Part shown: piece by piece, positions 34,824 to 42,888 of the stretch | Layout: each line of letters begins with the position of its first letter | Numbering within the stretch: position 1 is the stretch's first letter | Origin: Marivita sp041725935 | GTDB lineage: Bacteria > Pseudomonadota > Alphaproteobacteria > Rhodobacterales > Rhodobacteraceae | Assembly (NCBI GenBank): GCA_041725935.1 | Contig: JBGRQD010000015.1 | Span: 1-64,000 of the forward strand | DNA: 64,000 bases | Reading direction: 5' to 3' | Position numbers and translations under genes: made by a program | The notes under the pieces: model-generated | Seen by the model: the letters and a program-made list of their open reading frames with translations, nothing else | Databases searched by the model: none | What the model was told of the DNA's origin: nothing

Positions 34824-35876
34824 TCAGTCGTCGATCCGCTTGCCTGTCTCGGTCGAAAACAGGTGGCAAATCTCGGGTGTGACCTCGATCGAAACCGGAT
34901 CGCCGATCTCGGCCCGGAAGGACTTGTCGGCCTTCACGGCCACGAGCGAGGTGCCGATGCGCACCGAAATCATCGTGGCATCGCCCAGCAGTTCGAGCGT
35001 GTAGATCGGTGCGCTGATCTGGCCTTCGCCGTCCCTCGCAAGACTTGCATCCTCGGCGCGGAAGCCCAGCGTCGTCTTGCCGTTGCCGGTGCTCAGCCCG
35101 GCGATTCGGGTGTTGCGGGTCTCGAACACGCCATTATCTAGATCGCCTTCGATCAGGTTCATCGCCGGGTTGCCGATAAAGCTGGCCACGAAGAGGTTGG
35201 CGGGGCGGTCGTAAATCTCGGTCGGGCTGCCGACCTGCTGCACCACGCCCTTTTCCATGACCACCACCCGGTCTGCGAGGGTCATCGCCTCGATCTGGTC
35301 ATGGGTGACATAGATCGTCGTCACAGCCAGTTCATGGCTCAGGTTCTTGATCTGCGCGCGGGTCGAAACACGCAGCTTGGCATCAAGATTGGACAGCGGC
35401 TCGTCCATCAGGAACACGTTGGGTTCGCGCACGATGGCCCGGGCCAGCGCCACGCGCTGGCGCTGACCACCCGACAATTCTGCCGGTTTGCGGTGCAGGA
35501 AATCGTCCAGCTCGACCATTGCGCTGGCGCGGCGCACCCGCGCGTCATGGGTCGACGGATCGACACCGCGGACCTTGAGCGGGAAGCGGATGTTTTCGTA
35601 GACATTCATGTTCGGGTAAAGCGCGTAGGATTGGAACACCATCGCCACGTCGCGGTCTTTGGGGTCGAGATTGTTGATCACCTTGCCGTCAATCGCGATC
35701 TCCCCGTCGGTCACATCCTCGAGGCCTGCGATCATGCGCATGGTCGTGGTCTTGCCGCACCCGGATGGGCCGAGCAGGACAAGGAACTCCTTGTCCGCAA
35801 TTGTCAGGTTAAAATTGTCGACGCCGATGAAACTGCCCCAACGTTTGTTGACGTTCCTGAGCTGGATTTCCGCCAT
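34824..35876 (-). CDS. Carbohydrate ABC transporter ATPase (UgpC/MalK-like)
   Basis: A 350-residue ATPase. Walker A GPSGCGKT (about 38-45), Q-loop MVFQSYALYPNM, signature LSGGQRQR (about 134-141), Walker B VFLMDEPLSNLDAKLR, H-loop VTHDQIEAM, and a C-terminal OB/TOBE regulatory domain (about 240-350, TLGFRAEDASLARDG). MalK/UgpC class. First gene of the importer operon, under the LacI-type dyad at 35955. Start at 35876 (MAEIQLRN) fits homologues. Confidence 0.9.
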   Translation of the reverse strand: MAEIQLRNVNKRWGSFIGVDNFNLTIADKEFLVLLGPSGCGKTTTMRMIAGLEDVTDGEIAIDGKVINNLDPKDRDVAMVFQSYALYPNMNVYENIRFPLKVRGVDPSTHDARVRRASAMVELDDFLHRKPAELSGGQRQRVALARAIVREPNVFLMDEPLSNLDAKLRVSTRAQIKNLSHELAVTTIYVTHDQIEAMTLADRVVVMEKGVVQQVGSPTEIYDRPANLFVASFIGNPAMNLIEGDLDNGVFETRNTRIAGLSTGNGKTTLGFRAEDASLARDGEGQISAPIYTLELLGDATMISVRIGTSLVAVKADKSFRAEIGDPVSIEVTPEICHLFSTETGKRIDD

Positions 35877-35954
35877 GGTTCCCCCTGCGCAAAGATCAGT
35901 TTTGCGGTCGACCCATCCACCAAGCCATAGGGCTGGCGGTTTGGCAAGACTTCT

Positions 35955-35970
35955 TTGCAAACGTGTGCAA
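35955..35970. promoter_or_regulatory. Putative LacI-family operator
   Basis: TTGCAAACGTGTGCAA: 14 of 16 bases are symmetric about a central CG, the usual form of LacI/GalR operators. It sits about 79 bases upstream of the importer ATPase start, in the gap shared with the divergent acyl-CoA synthetase gene. No LacI gene lies within the window. The rest of the 299-base gap (35877-36175) has no gene. Confidence 0.6.
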
Positions 35971-36175
35971 AAAATCAAAATCGGTGCGATCCGATGGAAA
36001 ATCGTGATCCGGATGGGGGTGAAACCCGACGATCAGAGGTCCATGATGACATCAGAACGCAGCGTCATCGCGGATCTGTCGTAGCGTCGGGCTGTCTTGT
36101 CTTGTCGAAATATCCGCTAAAAGCCGTGCCTGCGGCGGGAGCGCAGGCGTCGAGTGACACAAGGGAGGGGACATC

Positions 36176-38056
36176 ATGTCATTTGCGAGTTTCAAGGACC
36201 GCAACGCGATTGAGAACGAGATGCCATGGGGCGATCGGGACATTCCCGCCACGCTTTATGGTCAGTTGAGCAAGACCGCCGCGGCCTTCCCGAACCGGCC
36301 CGCTGCCAGTTTCCAATTGCTTTCAGGACCGGACGACAAGGCCGAAACCCTGACCTGGGCGAATCTTCTGGCGCGCACGGTTCAGGCGGCCAACCTGTTT
36401 CGCAAGTTGGGTATCGGTGAAGACGACGTCGTGGCCTACGTGCTGCCCAACAGCACCGAAACCATCGTGACGCTACTTGGGGGCGCGATTGCCGGGATCG
36501 CCAACCCGATCAACCCGCTGCTGGAGCCGGAACAGATCGCCGCCATCCTGCGCGAAACCGGGGCCAAGGTGGTGGTCACGCTCAAGGCCTTTCCCAAGTC
36601 CGATGTGCCGCAGAAGGTGGCCGAGGCGTGCCGCCATGCGCCCAAGGTCCAGACCGTGCTCGAAGTGGACCTCAACCGCTATCTCACGCCGCCCAAATCA
36701 TGGATCGTGCCGCTTGTCCGGCCCAAGAACCCCGGCGGGCATCATGCCGATGTCCGCAGCTTCACCGCCGAGGTGAAAAAGCAGAACACCACGCTTGATT
36801 TCGCCGACAGCACCGGCGACCGGGTCGCTGCCTATTTCCACACCGGCGGCACCACGGGCATGCCCAAGGTCGCGCAGCACACTTACTCGGGCATGATCTA
36901 CAACGGCTGGCTGGGCAACCGGCTGCTGTTTACCGAAGAGGACAGCATCATGTGCCCGCTGCCTCTTTTCCACGTCTTTGCCTGTCACGTGATCCTGATG
37001 GCCTCGCTCGTGTCCGGCGCGCACACGGTGTTCCCGACGCCACAGGGATACCGGGGCGAGGGCGTGTTCGACAATTTCTGGAAGCTGTGCGAACGCTGGA
37101 AAACCACCTTCGTGATCACCGTGCCCACCGCCATGTCGGCGCTGATGCAGCGCCCGGTCAATGCCGATCTGTCCACCATCAAAACCGCGTTTTCGGGATC
37201 GTCGCCGCTGCCGCTGGAACTGTTCCACCGCTTCGAGAAATCCTGCGGCGTGACCGTGGTCGAGGGCTACGGCCTGACCGAGGCGACCTGCCTTGTGTCC
37301 TGCAACCCGCCGGACGGGATCAAGAAGGTGGGATCCGTGGGCATCCCGTTCCCCTATACGGACGTGAAGATCCTGTCGCAGAAGAACGGCGATGTGGTGG
37401 AATGCGCCGCCGACGAAATCGGTGAGATCTGCGTCTCCAACCCCGGTGTGACGCCGGGGGGCACCTATACCGAGGCCGCAAAGAACGACGATCTGTATCA
37501 CTACGGAAAGTACCTGCGCACCGGCGATCTGGGCCGCATCGACGCGGATGGATACGTCTGGATCACCGGGCGGGCGAAAGACCTGATCATCCGCGGTGGC
37601 CACAATATCGACCCCGCCGAGATCGAGGAGGCTCTGCTGGCACATCCCGCCGTCGCCTTTGCAGGTGCGATCGGCCAGCCCGACGAACATGCGGGCGAGC
37701 TGCCTTGCGCCTTTGTGGAACTGGTCGAGGGGGCCAATGTGACCGAGCAGGCCTTGCTCGAGCATTGCCAGGTGCATGTGCACGAGCGCGCTGCGATCCC
37801 CAAGCACATGACCATTCTGGACGAACTGCCCAAGACCGCCGTGGGCAAGGTCTTCAAACCGGACCTGCGCAAACATGCCATCAGGCGGGTGTTCAACGCC
37901 GCACTCGACAAGGCGGGATCACCTGCGCGGGTGGAGGCTGTTGCCGATGACAAAACGCGCGGGCTGGTGGCGCAGGTCCATCTGCACGGCGCGAAGTCTG
38001 ACGCTGTGGGGCACGTGCTGGGCAATTTCGCCACCCAGTGGGAGGTCTTGCGCTGA
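36176..38056 (+). CDS. Acyl-CoA synthetase (AMP-forming)
   Basis: A 626-residue adenylate-forming enzyme. A3 loop AYFHTGGTTGMPKVA (about 220-234), YGLTEATCLV, A8 hinge GRAKDLIIRGGHNIDPAEIEEAL and the C-terminal catalytic Lys in PKTAVGKVFKPDLRK. Converts a carboxylic acid to its CoA thioester; chain length not readable. Strong AGGGAGG ribosome site before the ATG at 36176. It is long compared with the usual 510-560 residues, with extra sequence at the C terminus (about 580-626). Confidence 0.9.
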   Translation: MSFASFKDRNAIENEMPWGDRDIPATLYGQLSKTAAAFPNRPAASFQLLSGPDDKAETLTWANLLARTVQAANLFRKLGIGEDDVVAYVLPNSTETIVTLLGGAIAGIANPINPLLEPEQIAAILRETGAKVVVTLKAFPKSDVPQKVAEACRHAPKVQTVLEVDLNRYLTPPKSWIVPLVRPKNPGGHHADVRSFTAEVKKQNTTLDFADSTGDRVAAYFHTGGTTGMPKVAQHTYSGMIYNGWLGNRLLFTEEDSIMCPLPLFHVFACHVILMASLVSGAHTVFPTPQGYRGEGVFDNFWKLCERWKTTFVITVPTAMSALMQRPVNADLSTIKTAFSGSSPLPLELFHRFEKSCGVTVVEGYGLTEATCLVSCNPPDGIKKVGSVGIPFPYTDVKILSQKNGDVVECAADEIGEICVSNPGVTPGGTYTEAAKNDDLYHYGKYLRTGDLGRIDADGYVWITGRAKDLIIRGGHNIDPAEIEEALLAHPAVAFAGAIGQPDEHAGELPCAFVELVEGANVTEQALLEHCQVHVHERAAIPKHMTILDELPKTAVGKVFKPDLRKHAIRRVFNAALDKAGSPARVEAVADDKTRGLVAQVHLHGAKSDAVGHVLGNFATQWEVLR

Positions 38057-38063
38057 ACCTGTT

Positions 38064-38110
38064 TCGGATCGGCTGCGCCGATCCGACCGACGCGCGCCTG
38101 CGGCGCGCGT
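38064..38110. repeat. Two tandem perfect hairpins with TGC loops
   Basis: TCGGATCGGC-TGC-GCCGATCCGA (38064-38086) followed 3 bases later by ACGCGCGCC-TGC-GGCGCGCGT (38090-38110). Both have perfect arms (10 and 9 bp) and the same TGC loop, right after the acyl-CoA synthetase stop. No T tract, so this looks like a repeat or mRNA-stabilising element rather than a simple terminator. Confidence 0.55.
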
Positions 38111-38203
38111 TGTGTGCGTATTTGGAAAGAGAAGAAGACGGGGGTGTTGCTGGTGTCTGGCGCAGTGCTTGACCACGATGCGCGATCCGTGTCTGCTCGG
38201 TGC

Positions 38204-38602
38204 ATGGCAGACATCCCTGAACCTCCAACGCAAGTGGCCGATGCTCTTGACGGCATGCCCCAGCCGGTGCGCAACGCGCTGCATCATCTGCGTGGGTTGA
38301 TCTTCGACGTTGCTGCAACGAGTCCCGCTGTCGGTGCCGTCACGGAAACGCTTAAATGGGGCCAGCCGTCCTTTGTCGTTCCGACGGGCACGCCGGTGCG
38401 TTTGGGCGTGTCGAAATCCGGTGTGCCGGCGTTGTTCGTGCATTGCCAGACCACGGTGGTGTCCGACGCACGGGCGGTCTTTGGAACCGATCTGAGTTTC
38501 GAGGGCAACCGCGCCGTCCTCGTGCCGATGGGTGAACCGTTTCCCGACGCGGCTTTGCGCCAGGTGATCCACGCGGCGCTGACATATCGTCTGAAACCTT
38601 AG
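38204..38602 (+). CDS. DUF1801 family protein
   Basis: About 132 residues from the ATG at 38204; the in-frame ATG at 38114 lies over the hairpin pair's flank and is less likely. Features VRNALHHLRGLIFDVA, then ETLKWGQPSFVVPTGTPVRLGVSKSG match the DUF1801 (YdhG-like) family, whose role is unclear. The stop overlaps the convergent amidase stop by 4 bases. No good ribosome site; start is uncertain. Confidence 0.6.
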   Translation: MADIPEPPTQVADALDGMPQPVRNALHHLRGLIFDVAATSPAVGAVTETLKWGQPSFVVPTGTPVRLGVSKSGVPALFVHCQTTVVSDARAVFGTDLSFEGNRAVLVPMGEPFPDAALRQVIHAALTYRLKP

Positions 38603-40017
38603 CCCGCCATCGGGTCGATCAGGGTCACCGGCAGGTTCAGCGCCTGTTCCAGCTTATGCGCAACCTGCAAGAGCCGCGCCTCGCCGCGCGGCGGGCCGAT
38701 CAGTTGAAGGCCCACCGGCATGCCTGACGGTGTGAACCCTACGGGCAATGACAGTGCGGGCAGACCTGCGACCGTGGCAAGGAAGGCGAATTGCAACCAG
38801 TCGATATAGTCGCGCATCGGGCGGCCCGCGACCTCGGTCGGGTACTCGATTTCGACCGGCAGGGGGGCAAGGCCGTTGACCGGGCAGGCCAGCACATCAT
38901 GGGTTTGAAAGAACATGGCCATGTTGTTGTAGATCGCCGCGCGGTCGCGCTCGGCCTGCACGTAATCGTCGAAGGTCATCGCGCGGGCATCGGCTAGGTT
39001 GCCCTTGATCGTGTCCTTGTAATGCTGCGTGACGCTGTCCGGGGTGACCTGGTAGCTGCCGAGGAAGGACAGGCAGCGCAGGGCGCGAAATGTCTCATCC
39101 AGCCGGGGCAGGTCGGGGCAGTGTTCGACCACCGTGACATCCGGAAGGCGCAGGCTGTCGAGTGCCGCGCGCAACACGCTGTCGATCTCGGAGGTGACGG
39201 CGGCAAACCCGTTTAGGTCGGGTGTGTAGGCGATCCGTACCTTGCCCGCATCCTGCCGTGCTGTCTCGACATAGGGTGTCGCCGGGGGCGGAAAGGAGAT
39301 CGGCCAAACCGGATCATAGCCCGCCATCGCATCGAGAAACAGCGCACAGTCCAGCACGTCACGGGCCATCGGGCCGTCGACGCCGCCATTGGTGAATCCC
39401 AGATGCACTGAACTGCCGCCCGCGATGCCGGGCGAGGGGCGCAGGCCCACGATGCCGCAGTAATTCGCCGGGCTGCGCAGGCTGCCGCCGAAATCGGACC
39501 CGTGGCTCAGCCACAGCTCTCCGGTGGCGAGGGACACGGCTGCACCGCCTGACGATCCGGCCGCGTTCATCGCGGTGTTCCACGGGTTCCGCGTCGCGCC
39601 GAAGACGGCGTTGAACGTGTTGGCGCCGGCACCCATCTCGGGTGTGTTGGTCTTGCCCAGCACCACCCCGCCGCGCGTCTCCAACCGCTGCACCAGCGCA
39701 TCGGAGGCTTTGGGGATATTGTCGGCCATCCCCTTGGTGCCAAAGGTGGTGCGCACGCCTTCGACCGGGTTGAGATCCTTGATCCCTATGGGCAGCCCGG
39801 CAAGCAGGCTGTCCTTTGGCGCAGGTCTGGACCGCGCGCGGTCGAGGCAGCGCGTGACCACCGCATTCACCTGCGGTTCGACCTGATCCATGCGGGCAAG
39901 GCTCGCCGCGATCAGGTCATCGGTGGTGATCTCGCCGCTTTGCAGCAGGTCGATCACATCGCGCGCAGATTTTGCACAAAGCTCGGGGCCGGAAAAGGCA
40001 GTGTCAGGGCGCGTCAC
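38599..40017 (-). CDS. Amidase-signature hydrolase
   Basis: A 472-residue amidase-signature enzyme. Triad: Lys80 in GLPIGIKDLNPVEG, cis-Ser in NAAGSSGGAA (about 152), nucleophile Ser in GSDFGGSLRSPANYCG (about 178). About equal length to the amidase at 14844 but different in sequence. No signal peptide. It overlaps the upstream BigR/SqrR-like repressor gene by 4 bases, an unusual pairing that suggests thiol or persulfide control of its expression. Confidence 0.87.
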   Translation of the reverse strand: MTRPDTAFSGPELCAKSARDVIDLLQSGEITTDDLIAASLARMDQVEPQVNAVVTRCLDRARSRPAPKDSLLAGLPIGIKDLNPVEGVRTTFGTKGMADNIPKASDALVQRLETRGGVVLGKTNTPEMGAGANTFNAVFGATRNPWNTAMNAAGSSGGAAVSLATGELWLSHGSDFGGSLRSPANYCGIVGLRPSPGIAGGSSVHLGFTNGGVDGPMARDVLDCALFLDAMAGYDPVWPISFPPPATPYVETARQDAGKVRIAYTPDLNGFAAVTSEIDSVLRAALDSLRLPDVTVVEHCPDLPRLDETFRALRCLSFLGSYQVTPDSVTQHYKDTIKGNLADARAMTFDDYVQAERDRAAIYNNMAMFFQTHDVLACPVNGLAPLPVEIEYPTEVAGRPMRDYIDWLQFAFLATVAGLPALSLPVGFTPSGMPVGLQLIGPPRGEARLLQVAHKLEQALNLPVTLIDPMAG

Positions 40018-40334
40018 GATTTGCAGAAAATCCCATGCAGATGCGCGATCAACCGCGCGGTGTTGTCGTCATTCAGGCTGTAATAGATCGTCTTGCCATC
40101 GCGCCGGGTCTTGACCAGCTTCTCGTCGCGCAGACGGGCCAGCATCTGGCTGACCGCTGCCTGCCGGATATTGAGCAGCGCCTCGAGTTCGCCCACGGAT
40201 TTTTCTCCGACGCCGAGATGGCAGAGGATCATCAAGCGTCCCTCATGCGCAAGCGTCTTGAGATAGGCGGCGGCCTTTTCCGCGCTTTCGGCCATGTCCT
40301 GCGCGGCAGCCGGCGCAAAACTCGAGTCTTTCAT
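40014..40334 (-). CDS. BigR/SqrR-type ArsR-family thiol repressor
   Basis: A 106-residue winged-helix repressor. Beyond the ArsR HTH (SVGELEALLNIRQAAVSQMLARL, about 46-68) it carries Cys38 in RLMILCHLG and Cys104 in GIFCKS. The two positions match the redox Cys pair of BigR (LMLVC and IFC), which bind sulfane sulfur and release DNA on forming a tetrasulfide. Known family members control H2S detoxification operons; here the partner in the same transcript is an amidase. Operator not identified in the 60-base upstream gap. Confidence 0.8.
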   Translation of the reverse strand: MKDSSFAPAAAQDMAESAEKAAAYLKTLAHEGRLMILCHLGVGEKSVGELEALLNIRQAAVSQMLARLRDEKLVKTRRDGKTIYYSLNDDNTARLIAHLHGIFCKS

Positions 40335-40394
40335 CGATCATTCCCCAGTATCCCCTCAGGCATTTAACACCCAAGGGGCGCGGGTTTCAAAGAT

Positions 40395-41642
40395 TTATCT
40401 CGGTGCCCTGTCTTTTGGCTCGGTCGGTGCACCGCCGGTGAAGGCATTGCCGTTCTTGTAGTCACAGGGCACCTCCTGCATCTGCAGATGCAGACCGTCC
40501 CCGGTGAAGGGATGCGCGCGCGCTAGGTCTTCGTCCACGTCGATGCCGAGGCCCGGTGTGTCAGGCACGGTGATAAAGCCGTCCTCGACCCGGATCGCGT
40601 TGCGGATCAGGGCTTCGTGGAACGGGGTCTCGATGGTTTCGGCCAGAAGCACGTTCGGGATCGATGTGCACAGATGCACATTGGCGGCCCATTCGACCGG
40701 CCCGGCATAGAGATGCGGCGCCATCTCGGCATTGAACGCCTCGGCCATGCCTGACAGCTTCTTCATCTCCCAGATGCCACCCGCGCGACCCAAGGCCGGT
40801 TGCAGGATCTTCGCGCCACCCGTGCGCAGGAGCGTGGCGAACTCGGCCTTCGTGGTCAGGCGTTCGCCGGTGGCGATGGGGATGCGCACCGCGCGCGCCA
40901 CCTCGGCGAATTCCAGCAGGTTGTCGGGCGGGATCGGTTCCTCGTACCAGAGCGGCATATAGGGCTCGATCGCCTGTCCCAGCCGGATCGCACCCGATGT
41001 GTTGAACTGGCCGTGGGTGCCGAACAGAAGATCAGCCTTGTTGCCCACCGCCGACCGGATCGCCTTGCACATCTCGACCGACAGCGCGATGTCCGTAAGC
41101 GCAGGTTGATGCCCGCCGCGGATCGTGTAAGGGCCCGCCGGGTCGAATTTCACCGCGGTAAAACCCTTGGCCACGTAATGCGTTGCCGCTTCGGCCTGTG
41201 CGTCGGGATCGGTCCAGAAGCCGGTGATGTCGTGATGGGGCAGGGGGTAGAGATAGGTATAGGCACGGATCTTGGGGGTCATCTGCCCGCCCAGAAGCGC
41301 CCAGACCGGACGCTCGCGCGCCTTGCCGAGGATGTCCCAGCAGGCGATCTCCAGCCCTGAGAATGCCCCCATCACGGTGAGGTCGGGGCGCTGGGTGAAG
41401 CCCGAGGAATAGGCGCGACGGAACATCAGTTCGATGTTCTCGGGGTTTTCGCCCCGCATGTGCCGGTCGAACACGTCTTCGATCACGGCTTTCATCGCGT
41501 CCGGGCCCACGCTGGAGGCATAACATTCCCCCCATCCGGTGATCCCGGTGTCGGTGGTCACCTTGACCAGCGTCCAGTAGCGCCCACCCCATCCCGGAGC
41601 GGGCGGTGCCGTTGTGATGATGTCGAGCGCGTGGAGTTTCAT
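40395..41642 (-). CDS. Enolase-superfamily dehydratase (mandelate racemase group)
   Basis: A 415-residue enzyme. N-terminal capping domain with a flexible loop; barrel with LLFGTHGQFNTSGA, YEEPIPPDN, IATGERLTTK and PALGRAGGIWEMKKLSGM metal and acid/base regions. The order K-x-D/H-like catalytic layout fits acid-sugar dehydratases (galactonate/arabinonate type) but I could not assign the exact sugar acid. Start 41642 (MKLHALDI). Followed on the same strand by the BigR-like gene after a 60-base gap. Confidence 0.8.
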   Translation of the reverse strand: MKLHALDIITTAPPAPGWGGRYWTLVKVTTDTGITGWGECYASSVGPDAMKAVIEDVFDRHMRGENPENIELMFRRAYSSGFTQRPDLTVMGAFSGLEIACWDILGKARERPVWALLGGQMTPKIRAYTYLYPLPHHDITGFWTDPDAQAEAATHYVAKGFTAVKFDPAGPYTIRGGHQPALTDIALSVEMCKAIRSAVGNKADLLFGTHGQFNTSGAIRLGQAIEPYMPLWYEEPIPPDNLLEFAEVARAVRIPIATGERLTTKAEFATLLRTGGAKILQPALGRAGGIWEMKKLSGMAEAFNAEMAPHLYAGPVEWAANVHLCTSIPNVLLAETIETPFHEALIRNAIRVEDGFITVPDTPGLGIDVDEDLARAHPFTGDGLHLQMQEVPCDYKNGNAFTGGAPTEPKDRAPR

Positions 41643-41667
41643 GGCTCTTTACCTCGTGTCTGTCAGG

Positions 41668-41709
41668 CGATGGGTTGACGCATCGTAGAGTTTCCGACGA
41701 CGGAAACTC
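41668..41709. repeat. Composite double-hairpin repeat, copy 3
   Basis: CGATGGGTTGACGCATCG (41668-41685) and GAGTTTCCG-ACGA-CGGAAACTC (41688-41709, 9-bp arms). The TTTCCG-N4-CGGAAA core is shared with copies 1 and 2; the left half keeps TTGACGCATC. Located between the enolase-superfamily gene and the alcohol dehydrogenase gene on the same strand. Confidence 0.62.
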
Positions 41710-41732
41710 CGTCGCGATATGTCAAAGGCGCT

Positions 41733-42812
41733 TCAGAAAACGATCACGTTGCGTTTGGCGCCGCCGGACCTCGTGTCGGTGATGGCCTCGTTGATCTGGT
41801 CAAGCGACCAGCGCCCCGACACCAGCTCGTCCAGTTTCAGCCGACCCTGACGATAGAGATCGGCCAGCCACGGAATGTCGCGGCGGATCACCACGTCACC
41901 CATCTTGGACCCGACCATGCCTTGCGCCATGTAGGCCAGCACGACCGGTTCATATTCCGCCATGGCCCCGGAATGCGGCATGCCGATCATCACCATACGC
42001 CCGCCCCATCCCAGAAAGCGCGGCGCGTCATTATAAGCCGGGATCGCACCGACGGTCACGGCGACCAGATCGGCCCCACGTCCAAGGATGCGGTATACCT
42101 CTTTCCAAGGGGCCTTGCCCGTGGCCAGAACGCCGTCGGTTGCGCCGAAACTCTTGGCGGTCTCCAGCTTGTCCTCGGTCATGTCGACGGCGACGATCCG
42201 GCGCGCTCCGGCGATCCGCGCGCCCTGGATTGCGTTGAGGCCAACGCCTCCCGCGCCGATCACCACCACGTCCTCGCCCGCCCGCAAGCGGCCTGCGTTC
42301 ACCACGGCACCCACGCCGGTGATCACACCACAGGCCATCAGGGCCACCGCTTCGGGCGGCATGTCACCCGGCAGCGGCACAATCTGGCTCTGGTCCACCA
42401 CCACCCGTTCGGCAAAGGCCCCGCAATTCATCGCCTGCACCACGGAGGTGCCATCGGCGCGGGTGATCGGGGACATCTCGGTTCCCGGAGTGTCGCAGAT
42501 GGTCGGCCTGCCGCTTGCGCAATTCGGACAGGTGCCGCAAGCTCGGATGAGTGTCACGACAACGCGCTGGCCCTCGATCAGCCCCTGCACGCCCGGCCCG
42601 ATGGCCGAGACGCGCCCCGCCGCTTCGTGGCCGTAGACCGCGGGCAGATCACCGCCCCAGGCCCCTTCGGCGAAATGGATGTCCGAATGGCAGATCGCCA
42701 CCGCTTCGAGCGTGACCTCGATTTCTCCGGCCAGGGGCGCGCGGAGGTCGAGCTCTTCGATCCGAAGGGGTTGGCCGAATTCGGTACAGACGGCAGCCTT
42801 GATGCGTGTCAT
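41733..42812 (-). CDS. Zinc-dependent alcohol dehydrogenase
   Basis: A 359-residue MDR enzyme. Catalytic-zinc ligands Cys in VAICHSDIHF and GHEAAGRV; structural-zinc Cys set in ACGTCPNCASGRPTIC, giving four Cys (about 90-105); Rossmann loop VVVIGAGGVGLNAIQG. The C-terminal half GRWSLDQINEAITDTRSGGAKRNVIVF matches class III-like zinc ADHs that oxidise alcohols or sugar derivatives. Start 42812 (MTRIKAAV). Probably part of the catabolic cluster that follows. Confidence 0.85.
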   Translation of the reverse strand: MTRIKAAVCTEFGQPLRIEELDLRAPLAGEIEVTLEAVAICHSDIHFAEGAWGGDLPAVYGHEAAGRVSAIGPGVQGLIEGQRVVVTLIRACGTCPNCASGRPTICDTPGTEMSPITRADGTSVVQAMNCGAFAERVVVDQSQIVPLPGDMPPEAVALMACGVITGVGAVVNAGRLRAGEDVVVIGAGGVGLNAIQGARIAGARRIVAVDMTEDKLETAKSFGATDGVLATGKAPWKEVYRILGRGADLVAVTVGAIPAYNDAPRFLGWGGRMVMIGMPHSGAMAEYEPVVLAYMAQGMVGSKMGDVVIRRDIPWLADLYRQGRLKLDELVSGRWSLDQINEAITDTRSGGAKRNVIVF

Positions 42813-42888
42813 GGGGTCTCCCTTGTTCCTCGAGCGCAACGTGAGGGGCGGGCAGGCCAAGCGCAAGCGGGAAGTCGACCTCTGCGGG

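Noticed and set aside
36698..37876. 392-residue minus-strand frame opposite the acyl-CoA synthetase
   Set aside because: Antisense of a well-identified gene, His/Gly-rich shadow composition.
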